Of a stretch of 64,000 nucleotides of DNA, positions 7,427 through 15,920 are shown one piece after another. This DNA is from Actinophytocola sp050699935 (GTDB lineage: Bacteria; Actinomycetota; Actinomycetes; Mycobacteriales; Pseudonocardiaceae). The position numbers were made by a program, and so were the translations under genes. Each line of letters starts with the position of its first letter. Within the stretch, counting starts at the first letter, position 1. The notes beneath the pieces are model-generated. The model did no database searches. It was not told the DNA's origin and saw nothing but the letters and a program-made list of their open reading frames with translations. Location of the stretch: the NCBI RefSeq assembly GCF_050699935.1, contig NZ_JBOHGB010000010.1, forward strand, positions 1 through 64,000, given 5' to 3'.

Positions 7427-9646
7427 TCAGATCACCAGCTCGTCGGCGGACTCGGGAGCGGTGTGCGCGCCGCCCGTGGCGGTCAGCTCGGCCACCAGTT
7501 GCGGCTCGGCGAAGTAGGCGAACGACGCGTAGCCGCGCCAGACGCGCCGCCATTCACCCTCGACGGCAGAGGCACCCAGATCGCGCCGCACGTCGTCCAG
7601 GTAGGTCACGATCGCGTCCACCGACTGCCTGGAGTGCCCGGCGGAGAAGTTGTCGATCGTCAGGTGTGCCTCCTCGTAGGCGGTATCGAAGCCGTGGTGG
7701 CGCAGCCGTTGGATCTCGTTCATCCGCATCTCTCCGAGTCCGTACATCTCGATGCCGAGGTTGTAGCCGAGGATCTCGTTGTAGAAGCTGTCCGGGAACA
7801 TCGACATGCTCAGCTGGTGGTTCGCCGACTCGTACTGCCGGTGGCTCTCGGACAGCTGGTCCTGCTCGGTGAACGCGGCGTCCCGGATGTGCGGGAGCGT
7901 GAAGTCCATGCTGGCCAGGACCTGGTAGATCAGCGTGAGGTGGTTCTTGTGCAGCTCCCCGCGCCCCATCTCGTCGACGTAGATCGCGAACAGCAGCCCA
8001 TCGCTGCGCCGGCGGAAGCGGCCGACATTGCCGATCCGGTGTGCCCAGGCGCCGTCGATCATGTTGCCGAGCGCCAGGTCGGCCTGGCCGAAGCGAACCT
8101 CCTCGCGGTCGGGGATCTCGGCGAGCGGGTGGTAGGGCTCCACCAGCTTCTCCCAGTAGATCCGGTCGACGCGGGCGCCCAGCGCCTCGGGGGAGTAGTC
8201 GAACCAGCTGGCATTGGTGTACCGGCCGCGCGCCCCGTGCGTGAACAGGACCTCCGCCTCGACGAAACCCGCTATCGCGCGTTGCCTGGCGAGTGGCAGC
8301 ACGTTCGCGAAGTGTTCGACGTTGACCAGCCGGTAGAACAGCTCCCGCTCGTCGCGCGGGTTCGGCTCGGCGAAGCGCAGGTCCGGGGGCGAGGACGAGG
8401 CGACCGCAGCACCCCACCGCGCGGCCGCGTCGTCGCCGAGCCGGTTGACCTCGATCTCGATCGGTGACCGGTCCCCGGCCTGTGCCCGCTCCACCCACGC
8501 GGTGATCGTCGCGGCCTCGTCGGAGTCGAAGATGCCGAACATCGGTCCACCGAACCGCAGCGCGTTCAGCAGCCGGCAGCCGCCCGACGGCAGCGGCTTG
8601 ACCTGCCGGGAGCGGCGCAGCTCGTCGAGGAACGCGGCGAGGTCGAGATCGGGGTCGGCGAAGGCCTCGGTGAGGCGCCGGCCCCGGACCGTCACGGTGC
8701 CGTGGTGCCGGCCCGCGAAGGGGGCGTGCCGGGCGACGATCTCCGCGAACCGGGAGTGCAGCGACCGCGCCGCGTGCCAGTCGGCCAGGTCGACGAGCAG
8801 GCGTACCTGCGCCAGCTCCAGCTCCACGGTGCGGGTGACGGCCGCGCGCAGGCGCGCCCGCTCGGCCGGGCCCCGCACCGAGTCGCGGGTCAGCGACAGG
8901 TACTCGGCCAGCGACTCCCGCAGCCCCTGCTCCGTCAGCAGCTCGGGCACGCCGGCGAGCCGGTCGTCGACCCCCAGCGCGTGGTACGCGTAGTGCACCC
9001 CGACGACCTCGGGCAGGAAGCTCGTGGCCAGCCGCGACAGCGCCAGGTAGAAGCACGCGTGCCAGGCCGTGAGCGGTCGGGTCCGTGCCGCGGGCAGGAA
9101 GTCGTCCGCGGTGATCTCCGGGAGGTAGACCCCGGCCTGCTCCAGTGCGCGCCGCCGGACGTGGTGCACCGAGCGTTGCGGGTTCCCCGCTCCCTTCAGC
9201 GCGAAGTGGTCCCGCAGCAGGCGGTTGACGATGAGCGCCGGCTGGGTCGCCGGCGAGGACACGGTGTCCAGCCAGCAGCCGGAGATCTGGCCGAGCGCGG
9301 CCCGTTCCCGCAGCGCGGCACCGCGGTGTGCCGGTTCGTGCCGGGCCAGGGTGTCGAGCATCGAGCCGATCTCGGCCCGGGCCGCGGCGACCCGCTCGGC
9401 GACCGCGTCCGGCGCGGTGTCCTGGTCGGTGTCCTGGTCGCCGTCACTGTCGGCGCCCGAGGGGAGCATCGCGTGGAGGATGCGGCGGGCGGCCAGCAGC
9501 ACCGGCTCGGACTCCTGGTCGCGGACGAGCCGGCGGAAGACGTCGTCCGGGCCGCTCGCCAGAATCGTGTCGGCCTGCTCCGCGGCACCGGGGCCGAACT
9601 CGAACGTGGTCAGAGCCGAGGACGTGGTCCGGTCCGGAAGTTCCAT
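7427..9646 (-). CDS. Large haem-oxygenase-like diiron oxidase (iron-containing redox enzyme family)
   Basis: 739 residues. The C-terminal third resembles haem-oxygenase-like diiron oxidases (HDO): FYNEILGYNLGIEMYGLGEM followed by EEAHLTIDNFSAGHSRQSVD supplies the Glu/His/Asp ligand pattern of helices in UndA/SznF/BesC-type enzymes. The first ~400 residues are helical without a family I recognise; a short acidic Asp-rich stretch lies near residue 75. HDOs use iron and O2 for N-oxygenation, oxidative decarboxylation or C-C/C-N cleavage. In a hydrazine cluster an N-oxidation or oxidation of a carrier-bound hydrazone is attractive, but that is inference. ATG 9646 was chosen over the upstream GTG/ATG because GGAGG lies 6 bases before it; it overlaps no neighbour (stop of the KAS III gene at 9660). 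Confidence 0.72.
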   Translation of the reverse strand: MELPDRTTSSALTTFEFGPGAAEQADTILASGPDDVFRRLVRDQESEPVLLAARRILHAMLPSGADSDGDQDTDQDTAPDAVAERVAAARAEIGSMLDTLARHEPAHRGAALRERAALGQISGCWLDTVSSPATQPALIVNRLLRDHFALKGAGNPQRSVHHVRRRALEQAGVYLPEITADDFLPAARTRPLTAWHACFYLALSRLATSFLPEVVGVHYAYHALGVDDRLAGVPELLTEQGLRESLAEYLSLTRDSVRGPAERARLRAAVTRTVELELAQVRLLVDLADWHAARSLHSRFAEIVARHAPFAGRHHGTVTVRGRRLTEAFADPDLDLAAFLDELRRSRQVKPLPSGGCRLLNALRFGGPMFGIFDSDEAATITAWVERAQAGDRSPIEIEVNRLGDDAAARWGAAVASSSPPDLRFAEPNPRDERELFYRLVNVEHFANVLPLARQRAIAGFVEAEVLFTHGARGRYTNASWFDYSPEALGARVDRIYWEKLVEPYHPLAEIPDREEVRFGQADLALGNMIDGAWAHRIGNVGRFRRRSDGLLFAIYVDEMGRGELHKNHLTLIYQVLASMDFTLPHIRDAAFTEQDQLSESHRQYESANHQLSMSMFPDSFYNEILGYNLGIEMYGLGEMRMNEIQRLRHHGFDTAYEEAHLTIDNFSAGHSRQSVDAIVTYLDDVRRDLGASAVEGEWRRVWRGYASFAYFAEPQLVAELTATGGAHTAPESADELVI

Positions 9647-9659
9647 GCGCAGCCTCCGT

Positions 9660-10577
9660 TCACTGGTCGGCCGGTCGCTTGCGCAGCAGCACGCCGGCAC
9701 GGGAGCCGGGCACGCTCGCCGCGAGCAGGTAGTGCTCGCCTTCCCGCAGGTGTCCGGCCGAGCCGCGGTCGACCAGGTTGATCAGGGGATCGGCGGCGAA
9801 GCAGTGCCCGATCCGGGTGATGTTGTCCAGGTAGAGCTGGGCCGCGGCGAACCCGGCCTGCATCTCCTTGAGGAAGATGACGGGCTTGTAGACGTTGGTG
9901 TGCATGAGCCCGGCGACGTCGGTGAGGGTCAGGCCGAACGGCTTCAGCAACTGCTCGTTGACCTGGATGGCGAGGGCCGGGTCGATCTCGTTCGACCAGT
10001 CGAGCTCGGTGGCTCGGTTCGCCGCCGCGCAGGCCAGCAGCTCGAAGCCGTCCGGGTGGTCGTCGGTCACCAGGCAGCTCGCCGCGCCGTCGCTGAACAA
10101 CGCGAACTTGTCCAGGCGGGTGGTCTCGTCGGTGACCCGGTCGGTGGTGATCACCAGGACCCGGCGGTGCCGGCCGCTGCGCACGTACGCGTCGGCGACC
10201 TGCACGCCGGCGAGCAGGTTCGTGCAGCGGTTGATGCCGACGCCGACGAAGTCCGCGTCGGCGATGCCGAGGCCGGTGAGGATCCGTGCCACGAACGCCC
10301 CGTGCACTCCGGTGCCGACGGGGAACTCGGTCGAGCACAGGACGACCGAGTCGACCGCTGCCGGGTCGAGGCGCGCGGCCGCCAGGGTCGCCGCCCCGGT
10401 CTCCACGGCCAGCTCCTCGATGCTCCGCTCGGTGCGGCGGATCAGGCCCCAGCCCCACAGGCTCGCCTTCGGCTTCATGCGGAACTCGGCGACCCGGTCG
10501 GCGAAGTTGACGATCGTGGTGTGGTCCTCGGCGTGCTCGCCGAGGACGTAGTGGGGTGCGGTGAGCACGACGGGCAC
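9660..10577 (-). CDS. KAS III-like ketosynthase/acyltransferase
   Basis: 305 residues with the thiolase fold of FabH-type enzymes. The nucleophile Cys118 lies in GINRCTNLL and His226 in LMHTNVY. The third position, normally Asn in GN-x-S, reads RIGHCFAAD, placing His258 there; Cys-His-His/Asp variants occur in KAS III enzymes that transfer acyl groups instead of decarboxylating malonyl-ACP. It may prime the type II PKS or offload a finished chain. GTG 10577 starts right after the thioesterase stop (10580-10582), so the genes are probably translationally coupled; GTG 10568 is an alternative start. Confidence 0.82.
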   Translation of the reverse strand: MPVVLTAPHYVLGEHAEDHTTIVNFADRVAEFRMKPKASLWGWGLIRRTERSIEELAVETGAATLAAARLDPAAVDSVVLCSTEFPVGTGVHGAFVARILTGLGIADADFVGVGINRCTNLLAGVQVADAYVRSGRHRRVLVITTDRVTDETTRLDKFALFSDGAASCLVTDDHPDGFELLACAAANRATELDWSNEIDPALAIQVNEQLLKPFGLTLTDVAGLMHTNVYKPVIFLKEMQAGFAAAQLYLDNITRIGHCFAADPLINLVDRGSAGHLREGEHYLLAASVPGSRAGVLLRKRPADQ

Positions 10578-10579
10578 GG

Positions 10580-11359
10580 CTAGATCACTTCGACGTGGTC
10601 GGTGGCCGGGGCGGGCATGGGGCGCAGGGCGTCGCGCAATATGTCCACGACGGCGGCGGGCCGGTCGGTGAAGTAGAAGTGCCCGCCGTCGCGCCAGTGG
10701 TACCGCGGCACGGCGGCGAACTCGCGTTCCCAGGGATGGAGCACGCCGTCGGCCACCCGCCAGTCGTCGGCGCCGTTGACCAGCGAGGCCTCGATCGTCA
10801 ACGAGGCCGCCGGCCGGTAGCGGTAGTCCGCGAACAGGCGCACGTCCGCCCGCAGTTCGGGCAGCAGCAGCTCCTGCAGCTCGGGATCCTCGACGATCTC
10901 CGGCGCCAGCCCCTCGTGCTTCGCCGTCGCCTCGACGAACTCGCGCCACGGCAGCCGTGCCGCCCAGACGATGTACTCGGTCGGCAGCAGCGACGGGGCG
11001 GCACACCCCGACACCACCAGGTGCCGCAGCGGCGGCCAGTCACGCAGCCGCCGCGCCACCTCGAACGCGACCAGTCCGCCGAGGCTGTGGCCGAACAGGC
11101 AGACCGCGCGGTCGGGAAGGCCGCGGATCGCCTCGGCGGCGCCGTCGGCCAGCTCGTCGAGGCTGGTGGTGCGCGGCTCGCCGACGCGGTGCCCGCGGCC
11201 GGGCACGCAGACGGCGCGCACCGTCGCGGCCGGACCGAGGTGCCGCTGCCAGCCAAGGTAGGCACGCGGGTCGCCGCCCGCGTGGGCGAAGCACACCACG
11301 GTCGGCGCGTCCGGTCGGGTCGTGGCGCCGTCGGACAGGAACCAGCCGTCGCCGGGCAT
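10580..11359 (-). CDS. Type II thioesterase (alpha/beta hydrolase)
   Basis: 259 residues. The nucleophile motif FGHSLGG, an acidic stretch GADDWR and the catalytic GGHFYF are in the expected order and spacing for external thioesterases of NRPS/PKS systems. These remove stalled or wrong acyl groups from carrier domains. No TE domain is fused to any synthase of this cluster, so this enzyme could also take part in release. ATG 11359 follows GAGGTGAG at good distance and starts just below the transporter stop (11365), again a coupled arrangement. Confidence 0.9.
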   Translation of the reverse strand: MPGDGWFLSDGATTRPDAPTVVCFAHAGGDPRAYLGWQRHLGPAATVRAVCVPGRGHRVGEPRTTSLDELADGAAEAIRGLPDRAVCLFGHSLGGLVAFEVARRLRDWPPLRHLVVSGCAAPSLLPTEYIVWAARLPWREFVEATAKHEGLAPEIVEDPELQELLLPELRADVRLFADYRYRPAASLTIEASLVNGADDWRVADGVLHPWEREFAAVPRYHWRDGGHFYFTDRPAAVVDILRDALRPMPAPATDHVEVI

Positions 11360-11364
11360 CGCGC

Positions 11365-12321
11365 TCACCTCGGCTCCGCCCGCGGGTTCTCCGAGGGACT
11401 CACCGAGGCCGCCAGGGTGGCGGGTTCCGGCGTCGCGGCGGCGGGTGGACGTGCGCGCATCCGGGAGATGCCGACCCCGGCGAGGCACAGGACGCCGCCG
11501 CCGATCGCGAGCCAGCCCGCAACCTCGCCGAGCACCACCCAGGACATCACGACGGCGAGCGCCGGCACGAGGAACGTGGTGATCCCCATGACGCTCGCGG
11601 GGGTGCGGGCGAGCGCGTACGCCCACGTCGAGAACGCCAGCGCGGTCGGGAACACGCCCAGGTAGACCATGTTCAGGATCGCCGACGGCTCGGCCTCGCC
11701 GAGCTGCGTGACGAGCTGGCCGGTGAAGGGCAGGCAGGCGACGGCCCCGACCACGCAGCCGAATGTCGTCACCTGTGCGGCGGATGCCTTGCGCAGCGCG
11801 GGTTTCTGCAGGATCACGCCGCCCGCGGACGCCGCGGCCGCGAGCAGACACAGCAGCACGCCGCCGAGGGAGTCGTCCGCGCTGCCCGACACGGACAGTC
11901 CGATGAGGACGGTGCCGCCGACGGCGACGGCGAGCCCGATGAGGAGGAAGCGCGAGATCTGTTCCCCGAGCACGGGCCCGCTGAGCAGCGCCACGAGGAT
12001 CGGTGCCACGCCGATGATCATCGCCGCGGTGCCGGCGTCGACCCCCTGCTCACCCTGGTTCAGGGCGACCATGTAGATGCCGAACCACAGCACACCGGCG
12101 CCCATGATGGCGGGCCAGGCCGCGCGGGGCGGCAACCCCTCGCGGCGCAGGAGCAGGATCGCGACGAGCACCACCGACGCGGTCAGCAGCCGGCCCAGCG
12201 CGAGCGCGCCTGACGTGAAGTGGGGCGCGGCGGCACGAATGCCGACGAATGCGGAGGCCCACAGCAGCATCGTCACGCCCACCGCGACAAGGGCCCACCG
12301 CTGCCCGGTTTGCTGGCTCAT
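11365..12321 (-). CDS. EamA/DMT-family exporter
   Basis: 318 residues with about ten hydrophobic helices in two homologous halves, the EamA (drug/metabolite transporter) layout; the second half begins near residue 150. The C-terminus is a soluble Ala/Pro-rich tail. As first gene of the leftward thioesterase/KAS III/diiron-oxidase operon it is the best candidate for export of, and self-protection against, the cluster product. ATG 12321 has GGAG nine to twelve bases upstream. Confidence 0.88.
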   Translation of the reverse strand: MSQQTGQRWALVAVGVTMLLWASAFVGIRAAAPHFTSGALALGRLLTASVVLVAILLLRREGLPPRAAWPAIMGAGVLWFGIYMVALNQGEQGVDAGTAAMIIGVAPILVALLSGPVLGEQISRFLLIGLAVAVGGTVLIGLSVSGSADDSLGGVLLCLLAAAASAGGVILQKPALRKASAAQVTTFGCVVGAVACLPFTGQLVTQLGEAEPSAILNMVYLGVFPTALAFSTWAYALARTPASVMGITTFLVPALAVVMSWVVLGEVAGWLAIGGGVLCLAGVGISRMRARPPAAATPEPATLAASVSPSENPRAEPR

Positions 12322-12533
12322 GAGAATCCCAACTCCAGTGCCGTGCGTCGGGTCACGCTAGCTCGACCGGTCGGCTCGATCCAGGGAATGCGCGCGGCGC
12401 GGTCGGGATCCGGCCGCCCTGGCAGGAAGCTGCCACGAGTCGCTGGCAGGTTCCTGCATTCGGTCGCGGGTCGCTCGCACGCGTGCGCCCACCACCTAGA
12501 CTCCGGCGCACGTCAGAAGGAGGTCGACCGGCC
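12322..12533. promoter_or_regulatory. Divergent promoter region between exporter and PKS operons
   Basis: 212 bp separate the leftward exporter gene from the rightward ACP gene, so two promoters must sit here. A TAGACT hexamer at 12497-12502 is a possible -10 for the PKS operon, 11 bases before its GGAGG (12519 region); a TAGCGT on the other strand (12359-12354) could serve the exporter. No good -35 boxes are seen, as expected for activator-dependent promoters. Confidence 0.4.
12420..12458. promoter_or_regulatory. Paired inverted repeats, candidate operator
   Basis: TGGCAGGAAGCTGCCA (12420-12435; arms TGGCAG/CTGCCA) is followed by TGGCAGGTTCCTGCA (12444-12458; arms GCAGG/CCTGC). Both begin TGGCAGG, and their centres are 24 bp apart. 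Position in the middle of a divergent intergenic region suggests a regulator binding two adjacent sites; the LuxR-type protein of the cluster is one candidate, with no direct evidence. Confidence 0.5.
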
Positions 12534-12788
12534 ATGACGTCGATCATCGAGTCCCGCAAGCCGGAGATCCGCAGGATCGTCTGCGAGACCCTGGAGATCG
12601 ATCCCGAGCAGTTGACCGAGACCAGCTCGTTCCGGGACGACCACGACGCCGACTCGTTGCGCGCCATCGAGATCGTCGCGGCGCTCGAGGAGGAGCTGGG
12701 CATCAAGATCGACCAGAGCGAGCTGGTCCGCATGGTCGATCTCGCCGGCGTCTACGCCGTGGTGTCCGAGGCGCTCGACGGGCAGTGA
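12534..12788 (+). CDS. Acyl carrier protein of the type II PKS
   Basis: 84 residues, normal ACP size. The phosphopantetheine serine is Ser41 in DADSLRAIEI. Acidic helices on both sides and the terminal helix are intact. First gene of the rightward operon; it shares a GTGA overlap with the ketosynthase gene. ATG 12534 is fixed by a near-perfect AAGGAGGT ribosome binding site nine bases upstream, the strongest in the cluster. Confidence 0.93.
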   Translation: MTSIIESRKPEIRRIVCETLEIDPEQLTETSSFRDDHDADSLRAIEIVAALEEELGIKIDQSELVRMVDLAGVYAVVSEALDGQ

Positions 12789-13999
12789 GCACTCGCCGCC
12801 GTGTCGTCGTCACCGGTCTCGGTGCCGTGTCCGCGATCGGCGTCGGCGCGCGGGCGTACGGCGCCGGCCTGCGCGCCGGCCGGGACGCGGCGAGGCCGGT
12901 CAGCTCCCCGGCGCTGAAGGACTTCGGGCACGCCAACGCGTGCGAGATCGGCGACTTCGACCCGTCGCGGTGGATCGAGACCCTCGACCCCGCCGCGCTG
13001 GGTCGGGCGGCCTGGTTCGGGCTCGCCGCCGCCCGGATGGCGGTCGCCGAGCTGCCGCTCGACGCGCTGCGTGGCCGGCCGAGCGTGGTCGCGATGGGCA
13101 CGGCCTACGGCGAGGCGTCCACCGACCTCGACCGTCTGGTCGAGCAGGAGATCGCGCACGGCCCGGCCGGCATGGACGCGGACCTGGCCCGGCGGATGAA
13201 CGCCGGCCGGCTGGCGACGACCGTCGCGCACGAGTTGGGGCTGCACGACACCGAGGCGGTGACCGTGCCGACCGCGTGCTCGGCCGGCAACTACGCGATC
13301 GGCTTCGGCGTGGACGCCATCCGTTCCGGCGACGCCGACCTCGCCCTCTGCGGTGGTGCGGACGCCCTGTGCCGCAAGACGATGGCCGGCTTCACCCGGC
13401 TGGGCGCGATGGCCCCGGACCGGTGCCGGCCGTTCGACCGCGACCGGAAGGGCATGCTCGCCGGCGAGGGCTCGGGCGTGCTGCTGCTGGAGGAGCTGGC
13501 ACACGCGCGGGCGCGTGGCGCGCGCGTCCACGCCGAGGTGCTCGGCTACGGGCTCAGCTGCGACGCCGAGCATCCGGTGGCACCCGCCGAGGACGGCGTG
13601 GCTCGGGGCATGCGCCTCGCGCTGCGCGACGCCGGTGTCGAGCCGGGGGAGGTCGACCTCGTCTCCGCGCACGGCACCGGGACCCAGGCCAACGACGTGA
13701 CCGAGGCGCGGGCGATCCACGCGGTGTTCGGCGAACGTCCACCGAGGACGGTGGGGCTCAAGTCGATGCTCGGCCATACCCTCGGCGCGTCGGCCGCGCT
13801 GGGCGCGGTGGGCTGCGTGCTCGCCATCACCGGCGGGTTCGTCCCGCCCACGATCAACCACGTCGAAACCGACCCGGAGTGCGACCTGGACTGCGTGCCC
13901 AACACCGCGGTCGAGGCTGACCTGCGGGTGGTGCAGAGCAACGCGCTGGCCTTCGGCGGCAACAACGCCGTCGTCCTCTTCGGACGGTACGGGTCATGA
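12785..13999 (+). CDS. Type II PKS ketosynthase (FabF-like, KS-alpha)
   Basis: 404 residues. Complete Cys-His-His triad: Cys165 (PTACSAGN), His296 (SAHGTGTQAND) and His331 (KSMLGHTLGAS). It would condense malonyl-ACP onto the growing chain. Together with the inactive partner, tandem dehydratase and ketoreductase directly behind it, this is the layout of highly reducing type II PKSs that make polyene acyl chains (ishigamide-type systems, aryl polyenes). Start GTG 12785 overlaps the ACP stop. Confidence 0.92.
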   Translation: MSTRRRVVVTGLGAVSAIGVGARAYGAGLRAGRDAARPVSSPALKDFGHANACEIGDFDPSRWIETLDPAALGRAAWFGLAAARMAVAELPLDALRGRPSVVAMGTAYGEASTDLDRLVEQEIAHGPAGMDADLARRMNAGRLATTVAHELGLHDTEAVTVPTACSAGNYAIGFGVDAIRSGDADLALCGGADALCRKTMAGFTRLGAMAPDRCRPFDRDRKGMLAGEGSGVLLLEELAHARARGARVHAEVLGYGLSCDAEHPVAPAEDGVARGMRLALRDAGVEPGEVDLVSAHGTGTQANDVTEARAIHAVFGERPPRTVGLKSMLGHTLGASAALGAVGCVLAITGGFVPPTINHVETDPECDLDCVPNTAVEADLRVVQSNALAFGGNNAVVLFGRYGS

Positions 14000-15054
14000 C
14001 GGTGATCACGGCGTGGTCCGCGGTGTCGGCGTACGGGGTCGGTGCGGCGGCGCTCGCCGACGGTCTGCGCGAGCAGCGGACCGTGGCGTCCACGGTGGAC
14101 CCGGAAGCCTGGCCGGTGCCCGGTGGGAAGGCCTGCGTGGTCCCCGGGTTCGACGCGCGGGAACTGCTCGGCGCGAAGGGCACGCGGTCGATGGACCGGG
14201 TGTCCGCGCTCGCCGTGCTGACCGCGGGTCAGGTGGCGCGCGACGCGGGCGACCTCGGCGAGGACGCCGGCCTGGTCCTCGGCGTCAACAACGGGAGCGC
14301 GCAGAGCATGCTGGAGCTCACCCGCGACTCCCTGGTCAAGGCGCGGCCCGAGTTCGTCAAACCGGCGCAGTTCCCCAACACGCTGATGAACGCCGCCGCG
14401 GCCCAGTGCGCCATCTGGCACCGGCTGCGCGGTCCGAACGCGACGGTCGCCGCGGGCCGGACCTCCGGGCTGGTCGCCCTGAACCACGCCCGGCGGATGC
14501 AGCGGTCGGGGCGGGCCGAGGCCGTGCTGTGCGGTGCCGCCGAGGAGTTCTCCACGACGCGGGCCTGGCTGGAGCACCACGCGGCGCCGAACCGGCCCGA
14601 TGGCGTGCTGCTGGGCGAGGGCTGCGCGATGCTGCTGGTGGAGCCGGCGGCTCGGCACGGGCGCACCGAACTGGCCGAGTTGCTCGGGTTGGCGTTCGGG
14701 GTGTTCCGCGCGCCGGCGGAGGCCGGACCGGCGCTGGCCGGTTGCGTGCGCCGGGTGATCGCCGCCGCGGGGGAGTCGCCGGACCGGGTCTGGGCGCACG
14801 CCGCCGCGCACGACCCGGATCTGTCCGATGTGGACAAACCGGTCGATGCGGTGCTCGGCGCGCCGCTGCGGCTGCCGATGACGGAGCTGGTCGGGGACAC
14901 CCACGCCGCGTCGGCCGCCTTCGGGCTCGCCGCCGTGCTGGCGTTGGCGGTGGACGAGCCGAGAGCCGGCGGCCGAACGGCTCTGGTGACCGCGGCGGAC
15001 CGGGACGGCACGGTCGGTTGTGCATTGCTGCGCCTCGCGGACGCGGCCGCGTGA
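13996..15054 (+). CDS. Chain-length-factor-like ketosynthase partner (KS-beta)
   Basis: 352 residues, shorter than the KS. The nucleophile position reads VAAGRTSGLV, so the Cys is replaced by Arg155; the first active-site His motif is also lost (HAAAHDPD), while a DTHAAS resembling the second remains. It is therefore not a condensing enzyme and probably forms a heterodimer with the KS and shapes the chain tunnel. Classical factors have Gln at the Cys position, so Arg is unusual. ATGA-type coupling to the KS (ATG 13996, KS stop 13997-13999). Confidence 0.85.
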   Translation: MTVITAWSAVSAYGVGAAALADGLREQRTVASTVDPEAWPVPGGKACVVPGFDARELLGAKGTRSMDRVSALAVLTAGQVARDAGDLGEDAGLVLGVNNGSAQSMLELTRDSLVKARPEFVKPAQFPNTLMNAAAAQCAIWHRLRGPNATVAAGRTSGLVALNHARRMQRSGRAEAVLCGAAEEFSTTRAWLEHHAAPNRPDGVLLGEGCAMLLVEPAARHGRTELAELLGLAFGVFRAPAEAGPALAGCVRRVIAAAGESPDRVWAHAAAHDPDLSDVDKPVDAVLGAPLRLPMTELVGDTHAASAAFGLAAVLALAVDEPRAGGRTALVTAADRDGTVGCALLRLADAAA

Positions 15055-15920
15055 CCGCCACGGCCGGCCCGTGCGTGCTCCGGGCACCCGTGACGGTCAC
15101 CGCCCGCAACGGCCGGGCGGTGACCGCGGTGGTTCCGGTTCGGGCCGAGGAGCCGGTGCTCGCCGGCCACTACCCGGGCTTTCCCGTACTACCAGGCGTC
15201 TGCGTCATCGAGTGCGTGGATCGCGCCGCGCTCGCGGCGCCACCGGGGACCGTGGAGCTTGCGGCGATCGACTCGGCCCGCTTCCTCGGCCCGGTCCACC
15301 CTGGCGACGAGCTGACCGTCGAGCTGGTCTGGTCGGCGGAGGGTGGTGACTGGTGTTGCCGGGCCGAGGCCAGCACCGTCCGGGGCCGGACGGCCACGGT
15401 CCGCCTGCGCTACCGCGACCGTCCGCCGGAGCCGGAGGCGGCCGGGCCGCGGGGACTGGAGGCGGGCGCACGCCTCGGCGTCGACGAGATCACCCGCCTG
15501 ATCCCGCACCGGCCGCCGATGCTGCTGCTGGACCGGGTCGACGGGCTGGTGCCGGGGGAGCGGCTCACCGCCACCCGGACCGTCCGCGCCGACGAGCCCT
15601 GGTGCGCCGGGAGGTCCGCCTACCCGGCCGTGCTGGTGGTCGAGTCGTGGTGCCAGGCGGCCGGGGTGCTCGCCGTGTACGACGCACCCGGCCTGAGCGC
15701 GGAGTCCGGCCGGGTCATGCTCCTCGGCGGCGTGCAGGGCGTCGAGCTGGCCGGTCCGGTGTCCCCCGGCGACCGGGTCGAGCACCTGGTCCGGTTGTCC
15801 GCGTCGGCCACCGACGCCGGGGTGCTGACCGGTGAGTCCTGTGTAGACGGACGGGTAGTGCTGCGGGTGCGGCGGATCGTGGTGGCCATGCGACCGGCCG
15901 CCGAACTGGAGGTCGGATGA
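15051..15920 (+). CDS. Tandem hot-dog (FabZ-like) dehydratase
   Basis: 289 residues holding two FabA/FabZ-like hot-dog domains. The first (about 1-125) keeps GHYPGFPVLPG with His40 and Glu54. The second (about 145-289) keeps LIPHRPPMLLLDRV and VLVVESWCQAAG with Glu198, but its GHFPG loop is degenerate: the His position is Arg188 and the loop is about four residues shorter. So one active site may be built from a single competent half, or from His of one and acidic residue of the other. It would dehydrate 3-hydroxyacyl-ACP to leave double bonds; no enoyl reductase is present, which predicts a polyene. GTG 15051 overlaps the stop before it. Confidence 0.85.
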   Translation: MTATAGPCVLRAPVTVTARNGRAVTAVVPVRAEEPVLAGHYPGFPVLPGVCVIECVDRAALAAPPGTVELAAIDSARFLGPVHPGDELTVELVWSAEGGDWCCRAEASTVRGRTATVRLRYRDRPPEPEAAGPRGLEAGARLGVDEITRLIPHRPPMLLLDRVDGLVPGERLTATRTVRADEPWCAGRSAYPAVLVVESWCQAAGVLAVYDAPGLSAESGRVMLLGGVQGVELAGPVSPGDRVEHLVRLSASATDAGVLTGESCVDGRVVLRVRRIVVAMRPAAELEVG

